Assembly: GCF_017942225.1 (NCBI RefSeq)
Contig: NZ_JAGKSD010000018.1
Location: forward strand, 1 to 46,307
DNA from: Corynebacterium sp. Marseille-P3884
Lineage (GTDB): Bacteria > Actinomycetota > Actinomycetes > Mycobacteriales > Mycobacteriaceae
Direction: 5' to 3'
Length of the DNA: 46,307 nt
Position 1 is the first letter of the stretch. Every line of letters starts with the position of its first letter. The notes beneath the pieces were generated by a model. It made no database searches and had not been told where the DNA came from. It worked only from the letters and a program-made list of their open reading frames with translations. The position numbers and the translations under genes were made by a program. Of this stretch, positions 1-6,729 are shown one piece after another.

Positions 1-687
1 GCACACGGCGTCCACCTCGCGCGCGCCGGGGACGAACACGAGGGTGCGGCCGTCGTGCGGGGTGCCCGCGAGCTGGGCGACGTGGCGGTAGAACTCCCGT
101 GAGACCTCCGCGCGGCCCGGATGCGGGTGGTAGCTGACATCCAGCGGGTGGGTGACGGCCTCGGTGGCCAGGATCTGCGCGTCCATGTGCGCGGCGAGCG
201 CCTTCGCGTCGAGGGTCGCGGACATGGCGGCTAGATAAAGGTCGTCGCGCAGAAACGCCACTTCCATCGCCATGGCCAGCACCAGGTCGGTGTCGAGCTG
301 GCGTTCGTGGACCTCGTCGATCACTACCGCGCCGACACCGGACAGTTCCGGGTCTTTGAGCAGGCGGTTGAGCAGCACGCCCGGCGTGACGAACTGCACC
401 AGCGACCCGTCCTTGTGTTCGCCGCGGATGGAGTAGCCGACGCGGTCGCCTAGGGGGGTGCCGTCGAGAAGCGCTAAGCGTCTCGCTGCGGCACGCACCG
501 CAACGCGCCTGGGTGCGGTGACGAGTGTGATGCCGCCGTCGGTGGTGAGGTTGCTGATCGCGGGCGGCAGCAATGTCGTCTTGCCTGTGCCCGGTGGTGC
601 CTCCACCACGAGCGGGCCGCGCGCCGGGAGGTCCCCGATGACATTCGCGACGGGGAGGCCTGCGCCGATGGTGGATAGGTCGAACAT
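1..687 (-). CDS. hrpB: ATP-dependent helicase, HrpB type (N-terminal part)
   Basis: This is the N-terminal 229 codons of a DEAH/DEVH-box helicase; the gene runs off the left edge, so the C-terminal half is not visible. Near residue 30 a Walker A loop reads APPGTGKTT. Further on are a DEVH box in the context VIDEVHERQLDTDL and the motif III-like SATLDA, an order typical of the DExH helicase core. The ATG at 687 is chosen because a TAGATT -10 box lies 8 nt upstream and suggests a leaderless message. HrpB-family enzymes are putative ATP-dependent RNA helicases whose physiological role in corynebacteria is poorly known. It is divergent from the next gene. The family call is confident; the symbol follows the nearest family and the missing half could not be checked. 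Confidence 0.85.
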   Translation of the reverse strand, partial: MFDLSTIGAGLPVANVIGDLPARGPLVVEAPPGTGKTTLLPPAISNLTTDGGITLVTAPRRVAVRAAARRLALLDGTPLGDRVGYSIRGEHKDGSLVQFVTPGVLLNRLLKDPELSGVGAVVIDEVHERQLDTDLVLAMAMEVAFLRDDLYLAAMSATLDAKALAAHMDAQILATEAVTHPLDVSYHPHPGRAEVSREFYRHVAQLAGTPHDGRTLVFVPGAREVDAVC

Positions 688-695
688 CGCCCTTA

Positions 696-701
696 AATCT
701 A
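696..701 (-). promoter_or_regulatory. -10 box of the helicase gene (TAGATT)
   Basis: TAGATT on the minus strand lies 8 nt from the ATG at 687, so transcription should start at or within a base or two of the start codon. Confidence 0.5.
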
Positions 702-792
702 CCCGCGGTGTCGGATTGCGCACTGAAGTGTACATCCGTCCCTTAATTTCGCGGCCCGAAACGATTAATGTCCGGGGCAAGGGGGGAAAGAA

Positions 793-1536
793 ATGAAAAT
801 CTACAGTTTCACAATCACGTACCGACCAGACCAAGACGAATTCAACGACGCATACCCGGCGGGCATTATGGCCGTCGATTCCATCACGGGGGAGATGCTC
901 TTCACGGCGCTGCCCGCGGACCACCCGGCGGCACCGTTCGATCACGATGATGTGGTCGTCGATGAGCTCATGGAGTTCTTCGAGGACATGAAGCAATGGT
1001 TAATCGAGATGGACCGCAAGCAAGGAGCAGCGCTTCTCGACGGCCCGTTGAACTTCACCGACCGCATCGACATGGAGCAGAACCCTGATATTGAGGCTGA
1101 CGACCTCGATACCGGGGTGCTACAGCTACTGCGCGACCACGTGCTTGCCGGACTCGGTCATAGCGAGGTTGTCTACCACGCTTTTTCCATCGTCCGCCGC
1201 ATGGGTCCCGAGGAGAACTACCCATTGGCCGTGTTTGTCCTCGACCCGGTCAACTGGCACTTCGCCGGCCGCGTGTTCGGTAACCACAACCCGTACTTGC
1301 CGCGTCTGCCACGGCAGCAGCGCCGCGCGATCGACCGCGAGATGGCGAAATTCATCCGCAAGCTCGAACGCGGCAGCATTCAAGCGGCCTTCGAGGGGCT
1401 GGATCGCCCGCGCTTCGGGATCTTCTCGATCGACGATTACCAGGCCGTCACATCGCAGCACGCCATCGACCAGGCTTTAGCAGACCTGGATGAGATCTAT
1501 CTCGACACCGATGGCGATGTGGATTTGGCGGGTTAG
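793..1536 (+). CDS. Unknown acidic protein, 247 aa
   Basis: I do not recognise a family. The protein begins MKIYSFTITYRP, has no signal peptide or membrane segment, and is rich in Asp and Glu, with an acidic C-terminus (DTDGDVDLAG). The middle contains NYPLAVFVLDPVNWHFAGR and a basic helix around RLPRQQRRAIDREMAKF, so a soluble cytoplasmic protein is likely. The start is well supported by a purine-rich ribosome-binding site (AAGGGGGGAAAG) just before the ATG. Its stop overlaps the stop of the convergent acetyltransferase gene by 4 nt, leaving no room for a separate terminator. Confidence 0.8.
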   Translation: MKIYSFTITYRPDQDEFNDAYPAGIMAVDSITGEMLFTALPADHPAAPFDHDDVVVDELMEFFEDMKQWLIEMDRKQGAALLDGPLNFTDRIDMEQNPDIEADDLDTGVLQLLRDHVLAGLGHSEVVYHAFSIVRRMGPEENYPLAVFVLDPVNWHFAGRVFGNHNPYLPRLPRQQRRAIDREMAKFIRKLERGSIQAAFEGLDRPRFGIFSIDDYQAVTSQHAIDQALADLDEIYLDTDGDVDLAG

Positions 1537-2135
1537 CTCGGCCTGCCTGGTGCGTCGAGTTGGCGGATCAGCTTCGCTGGGACTCCGCCGACCAACGAGT
1601 TATCGGGCACGTCTTTGGTCACCACAGCGCCGGCGGCGATGACGCAGCGGTCACCGATGGTCACACCAGGTAGGACGATCGCGCCGGCACCGAACCAGCA
1701 GTCGTCGCCGATGTTGATGGGGCGGCCGCGCTCCCAGCCGTCGGCACGCTCTTTCGCATCATTAACCGGGTGCTCGACGGTGATGAGCTGGCAACCTGGA
1801 CCAAACAGGGTGCGCTTGCCCACGTTCACCTCAGCTACGTCCAAGATCACGCAGTTGTAATTGAGGAAGCAGCCTTCGCCAAAGGTGGTGTGCGCACCGA
1901 ATTCGACCTGTAGCGGTGCGAAAACTTCAGGGATGGCGGAACCAGGGGCGAGGATGCCTTTCAAGAGCTCTTCCGCACGCTCAGAATTCAAATTGCCTAA
2001 AGAATTCAGTTCGCGGATGCGCTCCCACGCGGCGTGGCGGACAGTTTCCAGCTCGTCGGAATCCGGCTTGTACCAGCGGGAGGCGCGGAGGTCGGCGAGG
2101 TTGGGGTGTTCTGTCGCATCATCAAGCGTGGTCAT
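1533..2135 (-). CDS. Hexapeptide-repeat O-acetyltransferase (maltose/galactoside acetyltransferase family)
   Basis: A 200-aa left-handed beta-helix acetyltransferase. The N-terminal ~60 residues resemble the helical cap of maltose/nodulation acetyltransferases. Imperfect hexapeptide repeats follow, including VEFGAHTTFGEGCFLNYNCVI and INIGDDCWFGAGAIVLPGVTIGDRCVIAAGAVVTKDV. The catalytic His sits in the loop ITVEHPVND, and the GGVPAKLIR ending is characteristic. The family transfers acetyl from acetyl-CoA to sugar hydroxyls; the substrate here cannot be told from sequence. The ATG at 2135 is preceded 7 nt upstream by TACCCT, a leaderless arrangement. It is divergent from the dehydrogenase at 2198. 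Confidence 0.88.
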   Translation of the reverse strand: MTTLDDATEHPNLADLRASRWYKPDSDELETVRHAAWERIRELNSLGNLNSERAEELLKGILAPGSAIPEVFAPLQVEFGAHTTFGEGCFLNYNCVILDVAEVNVGKRTLFGPGCQLITVEHPVNDAKERADGWERGRPINIGDDCWFGAGAIVLPGVTIGDRCVIAAGAVVTKDVPDNSLVGGVPAKLIRQLDAPGRPS

Positions 2136-2142
2136 ATGCGCA

Positions 2143-2148
2143 AGGGTA
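2143..2148 (-). promoter_or_regulatory. -10 box of the acetyltransferase gene (TACCCT)
   Basis: TACCCT on the minus strand, 7 nt from the ATG at 2135; no ribosome-binding site is present, consistent with a leaderless transcript. Confidence 0.5.
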
Positions 2149-2184
2149 CGCGTTAAAAAACCAGTGCCCGCCGAGGGGCACGCC

Positions 2185-2190
2185 TACACT
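2185..2190 (+). promoter_or_regulatory. -10 box of the short-chain dehydrogenase gene (TACACT)
   Basis: TACACT ends 7 nt before the ATG at 2198 and defines that ATG as the probable start of both transcript and protein. Confidence 0.5.
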
Positions 2191-2197
2191 GCACCCC

Positions 2198-2908
2198 ATG
2201 AGCGAGAAGAAGATTGCAGTAGTCACCGGCGGTTCCGCAGGCATCGGGGCGGCAGCGGCACGGGCATTGGCTGACGACGGCTACACCGTCTACGTCTGCG
2301 CCCGCCGCAAAGAGCTGTGCGAGAAGATCGCCGGCGAGATCGGCGGTGTGGGGGTGGAGCTGGATGTGACGGAGCAGGGGAGCGTCGATAAGCTTGCCGC
2401 GCAGCTTGAGCGCGTCGACGTGCTGGTCAACAACGCGGGAGGCGCGAAAGGGCTCGACCCGCTGCGCGAGGCCAAGCCCGAGGATTGGGACTGGATGTAC
2501 CAGACGAATGTGCTGGGCACCGTGCGCGTGACCAAGGCGCTCTACCCGGCGCTCGTCGCGGCGGAAGGCCTGGTCATCAACGTCGGCTCCGTCGCCGGGT
2601 GGGACGCCTACGTCGGCGGGTCTGGCTACAACGCGGCCAAATTCGGCCTGCGCGCGCTCACCCGCGCTTTCCGGCGCGAGGAGGTCGACGCCCCCATCCG
2701 CATCACCGAGATCGACCCCGGCCGCGTGAAGACCGACTTCGCCTTCAACCGCTTCGGCGATGAGGCGCGCGCGGCGGAAGTCTACGACGGCAAGCTCAAC
2801 CTGACCGCCGAGGACATCGCGGAGGCGATCCGGTGGGTGGCATCCCTGCCGCCGCACGTGAATATCGACACGATGAATATCATGCCGCGCGACCAGGCGG
2901 AACGTTAG
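2198..2908 (+). CDS. Short-chain dehydrogenase/reductase (NAD(P)-dependent)
   Basis: A 236-aa classical SDR beginning MSEKKIAVVTGGSAGIG. The glycine-rich dinucleotide loop TGGSAGIG is at residues 9-16, NNAGG follows near residue 76, and the catalytic Ser, Tyr and Lys are in VGSVAGWDAYVGGSGYNAAKFG. The length is normal for the family. The likely relatives are the YdfG/serine-dehydrogenase-like oxidoreductases, but the substrate is not deducible. A longer open frame extends upstream, but the ATG at 2198 sits behind a good -10 box and directly precedes the nucleotide-binding fold. The stop codon overlaps the GTG start of the LysE gene by one base, so the two are probably co-transcribed and translationally coupled. 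Confidence 0.9.
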   Translation: MSEKKIAVVTGGSAGIGAAAARALADDGYTVYVCARRKELCEKIAGEIGGVGVELDVTEQGSVDKLAAQLERVDVLVNNAGGAKGLDPLREAKPEDWDWMYQTNVLGTVRVTKALYPALVAAEGLVINVGSVAGWDAYVGGSGYNAAKFGLRALTRAFRREEVDAPIRITEIDPGRVKTDFAFNRFGDEARAAEVYDGKLNLTAEDIAEAIRWVASLPPHVNIDTMNIMPRDQAER

Positions 2909-3579
2909 TGGCGACCGGTCAGCTACTGGCGCTTGTCGGCGTCTGGGTCGCCGCGATTGCCAGCCCCGGCCCCGACATCGTCCAGATCGCGCGCCTCGGG
3001 GTGAAGTCGCGGGCGGCCGGAGTGGCGTGCGCCGTCGGAATCATGGTGGGCAACACCTTCTGGATTGCCGCCTCGCTGCTCGGCTTAAGCGCACTCATCC
3101 AGGCCGTGCCCCAGATCCTCGCTGTACTCCAACTCGTCGGCGGGGCGTACCTGCTGTGGATGGGCATCGGTGCTGTTCGTGCCGGGTTCGCCGTGAGGAA
3201 GGAAGCAGCGAACGATGGCACAGCCGGCGACACGGACGCGGTCGCAGCTGCCGACGTTCCGTCCTCCGCAGCCCTGCCGACCAGCACGGCTTTCCGCATC
3301 GGCGTGGCCACGAACCTGGCCAACCCGAAGGCGGTGCTGTTCTTCGGGGCGGTGTTCGCTCAGTTCGTCACACCCGGCATGGGGTGGGAGTGGATGCTGG
3401 TCATCCTGCTCACGCTGGTGGTGATCGGGGTGGCGTGGTTCGTGGGGTTCGCGGTGCTCGTCGATAAGTTCGCGGGCTTTCTGGACCGCCACGGGCATGT
3501 GGTCGACGTGGTCACGGGCGTGATCTTTGTGGCGTTGGCGGTGTGGATGCTCGTAGAGGGCGCTACGAGTCTGCTTTGA
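2908..3579 (+). CDS. LysE/RhtB-family amino-acid exporter
   Basis: A 223-aa membrane protein with about six hydrophobic segments. The family signature SPGPD occurs near residue 20 and the second conserved stretch NLANPKAVLFFGAVFAQF lies in the C-terminal half. Members export amino acids or related metabolites across the cytoplasmic membrane; the substrate is unknown. A hydrophilic, Ala/Asp-rich loop of about 30 residues after RKEAANDG separates the two halves and should be cytoplasmic. The GTG start overlaps the TAG of the dehydrogenase gene (TAGTG). The same frame stays open further upstream inside the dehydrogenase gene, but the overlap start fits the family N-terminus (ATGQLLALVGVW). Confidence 0.9.
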   Translation: MATGQLLALVGVWVAAIASPGPDIVQIARLGVKSRAAGVACAVGIMVGNTFWIAASLLGLSALIQAVPQILAVLQLVGGAYLLWMGIGAVRAGFAVRKEAANDGTAGDTDAVAAADVPSSAALPTSTAFRIGVATNLANPKAVLFFGAVFAQFVTPGMGWEWMLVILLTLVVIGVAWFVGFAVLVDKFAGFLDRHGHVVDVVTGVIFVALAVWMLVEGATSLL

Positions 3580-3606
3580 GTCGGAGACACCGTCGGTGTG
3601 CCGCGC

Positions 3607-3612
3607 TAGCAT
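3607..3612 (+). promoter_or_regulatory. -10 box of the YbjQ-like gene (TAGCAT)
   Basis: TAGCAT ends 7 nt before the ATG at 3620; leaderless arrangement. Confidence 0.5.
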
Positions 3613-3619
3613 TGCGTTC

Positions 3620-3940
3620 ATGATCCTCACTACCACGCAGACAGTTGAAGGCCGGACAATCACGGAATACATGCGCATCATCGGTGGCGAAACGATCACC
3701 GGCATGAACATGTTCAAGGACATCGGCGCGGGTTTCCGCAATATGGTGGGCGGTCGCGCGAGCTCCTGGGAGCAGGAGTTGATCCAGGCGCGCGACAGTG
3801 CGCTCAACGAGCTGTGGGAGCGCGCACGCCAGATCGGGGCGGACGCGGTCATTGGCGTTGAGCTGGACTATTCGCCGATGGGTGCGGATGGTTCGATGAT
3901 GCTCGTCGCAGCGACGGGCACCGCGGTTCGGCTCGACTAG
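3620..3940 (+). CDS. YbjQ/UPF0145-family protein
   Basis: A 106-aa protein. Residues 1-40 read MILTTTQTVEGRTITEYMRIIGGETITG, and the C-terminal part contains ALNELWERARQIGADAVIGVELDY, the hallmark of the UPF0145/YbjQ heavy-metal-binding-like family, which forms small pentameric beta-rich rings. The function is unknown. It has no signal peptide. The start is set by the -10 box 7 nt upstream; an earlier in-frame start would overlap that box. Confidence 0.87.
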   Translation: MILTTTQTVEGRTITEYMRIIGGETITGMNMFKDIGAGFRNMVGGRASSWEQELIQARDSALNELWERARQIGADAVIGVELDYSPMGADGSMMLVAATGTAVRLD

Positions 3941-3963
3941 CGGCGAGCTGCTTACATAGAGGC

Positions 3964-4251
3964 ATGGATGTAAGCATCAGCGGTGGCAGCATCAAGCTGG
4001 GCCAGTTCCTCAAGCTCGCGAATCTCGCGGAAACAGGTGGCCACGCGAAAGAGCTCGTTTCTTCGGGGGAGGTCGCGGTCAATGGCGAGGTCGTCACCTC
4101 GCGGGGGCATGAGCTTATCGACGGCGACGTGGTCTCCATTCCCTCCGCCTCCCTCAATGCCACTGTGGTGGCGGACGGCGGCGGGGATGATTATTTCGAC
4201 GAGCGCACCGCCAACGACGATTTCGACCCGGAGAAGTGGAGGAATCTCTAA
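3964..4251 (+). CDS. S4-domain RNA-binding protein (YbcJ/YaaA-like)
   Basis: A 95-aa protein whose first ~65 residues form an S4 fold: SIKLGQFLKLANLAETGGHAKELVSSGEVAVNGEVVTSRGHEL. It resembles the small stand-alone S4 proteins YbcJ and YaaA, which bind structured RNA. The C-terminal 25 residues are acidic (GGGDDYFDERTANDDFDPEKWRNL). Only 3 nt separate its stop from the VOC gene, so the two form an operon. The start has no good ribosome-binding site, and a weak TACATA hexamer lies 5 nt upstream. Confidence 0.85.
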   Translation: MDVSISGGSIKLGQFLKLANLAETGGHAKELVSSGEVAVNGEVVTSRGHELIDGDVVSIPSASLNATVVADGGGDDYFDERTANDDFDPEKWRNL

Positions 4252-4254
4252 CCC

Positions 4255-5034
4255 ATGCCCGCTTTCGAAGCCCGCGAGGGCATGCCGTACTGGATTGACC
4301 TACTCACCTCGGAGACGAGGAAGTCGGCGTATTTCTACTCCCGGATTCTCGGCTGGGATGTCGCAGAGGGCGATTACCGCATCGCACGGCTGCAGAATAT
4401 GCCGGTGGCAGGCATGGTGCCGCAAGAGGACATGCCGGACGCGTGGGTGACGTATTTCCTGTCCACCGATATCGAGCGCGACGCCCAGCGCGTGGGCGAG
4501 CTCGGTGGCTGGGTGCTGGCGCAGCCGCAGCAAGTGTCCTTGGGCACGATGGCGCTGTGCGCGGATGATCAAGGGGGCTGGTTCGGCCTGTACCAGCCGG
4601 AAGGGGAAGATTCCTTCGTCGCGGCCGGTGAGCCGGGGACGCCGGTGTGGCATGAATATACGTGTACGGGGGACGTCGATAAGCTTGCGCGTTTTTATGG
4701 CGAGCTGTTCGACTGGAACATCGTCGAAAACGACGGCTACCTGCTGGCCATGCAGGACGGCGCGGCATTCGCCGGGATCTGGGACGCGCGCGAGCAGATT
4801 CCCGCGGATGTGCCGAGCTTTTGGCGCTCATATCTGGGCGTGGCCAACATCGCGGAGACGCGCAGCCGCATCGAAGAATTCGGTGGCGAGGTGCTGCGCG
4901 GCCCGGAGAATTCGCCGTTCGGGCTGCTGCTGACCGCCGCGGATTCGACCGGCGCGGTGGTGACGTTGTGCGAGGTCGACGAACCCGTCGACGAAGAGAC
5001 CCTCGACGAAGGCGATTCGATCCTGCACCTGTAG
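4255..5034 (+). CDS. Two-domain VOC-family protein (glyoxalase/CFP30B-like)
   Basis: A 259-aa protein made of two tandem vicinal-oxygen-chelate domains. Domain 1 starts GMPYWIDLLTSETRKSAYFYSRILGWDV and domain 2 starts TPVWHEYTCTGDVDKLARFYGELFDWNI; each ends with the family's DxxGxxxxL-type strand (DDQGGWFGLYQPEG and DSTGAVVTLCEV). The layout matches the mycobacterial 27-kDa antigen CFP30B family. VOC proteins are often metal-dependent lyases or dioxygenases, but many of this subgroup have no assigned reaction. It is co-transcribed with the S4 gene. Confidence 0.85.
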   Translation: MPAFEAREGMPYWIDLLTSETRKSAYFYSRILGWDVAEGDYRIARLQNMPVAGMVPQEDMPDAWVTYFLSTDIERDAQRVGELGGWVLAQPQQVSLGTMALCADDQGGWFGLYQPEGEDSFVAAGEPGTPVWHEYTCTGDVDKLARFYGELFDWNIVENDGYLLAMQDGAAFAGIWDAREQIPADVPSFWRSYLGVANIAETRSRIEEFGGEVLRGPENSPFGLLLTAADSTGAVVTLCEVDEPVDEETLDEGDSILHL

Positions 5035-5064
5035 CTTGGATTCCGCAGTGTGTGAGTTGCGGTG

Positions 5065-5070
5065 CATAAT
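5065..5070 (+). promoter_or_regulatory. Extended -10 box of the secreted hydrolase gene (TG-CATAAT)
   Basis: CATAAT, with TG just before it, ends 8 nt before the GTG start at 5079. It supports that GTG as the start of a leaderless message. Confidence 0.45.
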
Positions 5071-5078
5071 GAGCCATT

Positions 5079-5903
5079 GTGAAACGATTCCTCGCCGCCG
5101 CGACAACGACCGCGTGCCTGCTCACCGCGCTTGCCGCGCCGCAGGCTGACGCCGTCGATGTCATTCCCGGCGACCCCGGGGAACGAACTGATCTGGCGGT
5201 CTACCACGCCGACGGCCACTGGACGGGGTCGCCGAATGCGCGCGAGTCCCGCCCGGCGCTGTCGTTGGCGAAGCTGTACCTCGGCTACTACGTCCTGGCG
5301 AACGGCACCCCTGAGGAGCGGGGCAAAGTTCTGCGGATGATCCGCGTGTCCGATGACTTGCTCGCCGTCGAGCTCGATGAGAAGTACCCCGATGCGATCA
5401 ACGACGTCGCCGAAGACTTTGAGCTTTCGGGAACCTACAGCGCCGGCTACTGGGGAAAATCGGAGACCACGCCGTACGACCTGGCGAAATTCGTCATGGC
5501 GATCATGGACGATCCCGTCGCTGAGCCCCTGATTCGCGGCATGGCGAATCACGCCCCGTATGCCCAAGACGGGTTGAAACAGGACTTCGGCACGGACCAG
5601 ATAGATGGGGCAATCGGATCGAAATTCGGGTGGGCCGACGACCGGGAGTCCGCGTTCGGGTCGGTCTCTTTCGGCCCGGACTGGGTCGTTGCCGCGATGA
5701 GCTACGGCGATATCGACGAGCACACCGACGACGTGCACGCCTGGATCGACCAGTCCGAGAAGAATCGTCTGTCCTTCGGCGTCGACCGCGACACGATCGA
5801 TGCGCTCGATATCGCGAATGGCGCTGAATCGCTGACCGTGTGGTCATCGGAACGGGTGCGTTGGGGCCTCCACACCGTCGGACAACCGTTCGTGGAGCGG
5901 TGA
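5079..5903 (+). CDS. Secreted penicillin-binding-fold (class A beta-lactamase-like) protein
   Basis: A 274-aa protein with a Sec signal peptide: KR at the start, a hydrophobic stretch (residues 5-20), and a likely cleavage after ADA at residue 25. The mature part carries the three signatures of serine penicillin-recognising enzymes in the right order: SxxK as SLAK at residues 62-65, a SxN-like SDD at about 91-93, and KTG replaced by KFG at 182-184. It could be a serine peptidase or esterase acting on the cell wall, or an inactive relative; the non-canonical second and third motifs leave activity open. It is not a typical resistance beta-lactamase. The GTG start is chosen because the signal peptide begins there and a -10 box lies 8 nt upstream. 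Confidence 0.75.
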   Translation: MKRFLAAATTTACLLTALAAPQADAVDVIPGDPGERTDLAVYHADGHWTGSPNARESRPALSLAKLYLGYYVLANGTPEERGKVLRMIRVSDDLLAVELDEKYPDAINDVAEDFELSGTYSAGYWGKSETTPYDLAKFVMAIMDDPVAEPLIRGMANHAPYAQDGLKQDFGTDQIDGAIGSKFGWADDRESAFGSVSFGPDWVVAAMSYGDIDEHTDDVHAWIDQSEKNRLSFGVDRDTIDALDIANGAESLTVWSSERVRWGLHTVGQPFVER

Positions 5904-5925
5904 CCGTAAGGCGCGGAGGCGTGGA

Positions 5926-6729
5926 TTATGCCCGGAGGCGGTCCGCGATATCGCGGACGATTCGCCGGTACTCCTCCGGCGTGGCGATGATCCCGCAGGT
6001 TCCCGGGTGCCCGATGGCGGCCGCGGAATAATCGGGGGAGGGCTCGACGAGCGCAGCCGCGCTGACCAGCGCAATCCCGTCCGGCGCCTCGTGCTGTTTT
6101 GCGATGATCGCGGTGGTTGCCGGCTGCTGCTTTGCGACGACATCCAGTACCGCAGCGACATCGCCGTCCCGCTGCGGGTCGGGAAGGTCGATGATGGTGG
6201 TGCCCGACAGTTGGGCGATCGCCGCGATCAGCGGGCGCCAGTGGTGCTCGACAGCGCGGGGCCCGAAGCCGGGGTTGAGCGAGACAGCCCAGCGGCCGAC
6301 GCTGGTGTCCGTGGGCACGAACACGCGGGCACCCAGCTCGGGCAATTCGGGTAGCTCGCGTGCGTCGACATCCATGCCGTAGGCGACACCGGGCATCGTG
6401 TGGTCCAAGCCTGAACCGAGCATGAGCATCGCTGCGTGCGTGAGGCGGTCCGGCAGCGCGGCGAGGTAGCGGTCGAGAGCGTCGTCGTCCGCCGGCACCG
6501 GGTAGCTGTTCTCCATGTAGGAGACGAGCTGCGCCAATTGCTCCGCCGGCGGGAGCGAGCGTTCCACACCGCCGACCTGGAAGTCCTCGAGGTGCTGTTC
6601 GTTGACTGGGTAGGCGGCGTCGGTTTCGCCGGCAGGCAGGGGCGCGTCAGGTTCGACGGGCTCCGGGACGTGGCGCATGCGCGCCTGCGCGGCGGCGAAA
6701 TCGGGGGAGTGGTCGGGGGAAACTGTCAC
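5926..6729 (-). CDS. Unknown 267-aa protein coupled to the M13 peptidase gene
   Basis: I do not recognise the family with confidence. The N-terminal ~65 residues are Pro-, Glu- and Asp-rich and probably disordered. The remainder looks like an alpha/beta fold, with strands such as RWAVSLNPGF, GTTIIDLPD, ATTAIIAKQ and GIALVSAAALV, and it ends with a basic helix (EEYRRIVRDIADRLRA). An alpha/beta-hydrolase-like fold is possible, but no nucleophile-elbow motif is evident. No signal peptide or membrane segment is seen. Its ATG overlaps the stop of the upstream peptidase gene by 4 nt, which suggests translational coupling. Confidence 0.75.
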   Translation of the reverse strand: MTVSPDHSPDFAAAQARMRHVPEPVEPDAPLPAGETDAAYPVNEQHLEDFQVGGVERSLPPAEQLAQLVSYMENSYPVPADDDALDRYLAALPDRLTHAAMLMLGSGLDHTMPGVAYGMDVDARELPELPELGARVFVPTDTSVGRWAVSLNPGFGPRAVEHHWRPLIAAIAQLSGTTIIDLPDPQRDGDVAAVLDVVAKQQPATTAIIAKQHEAPDGIALVSAAALVEPSPDYSAAAIGHPGTCGIIATPEEYRRIVRDIADRLRA

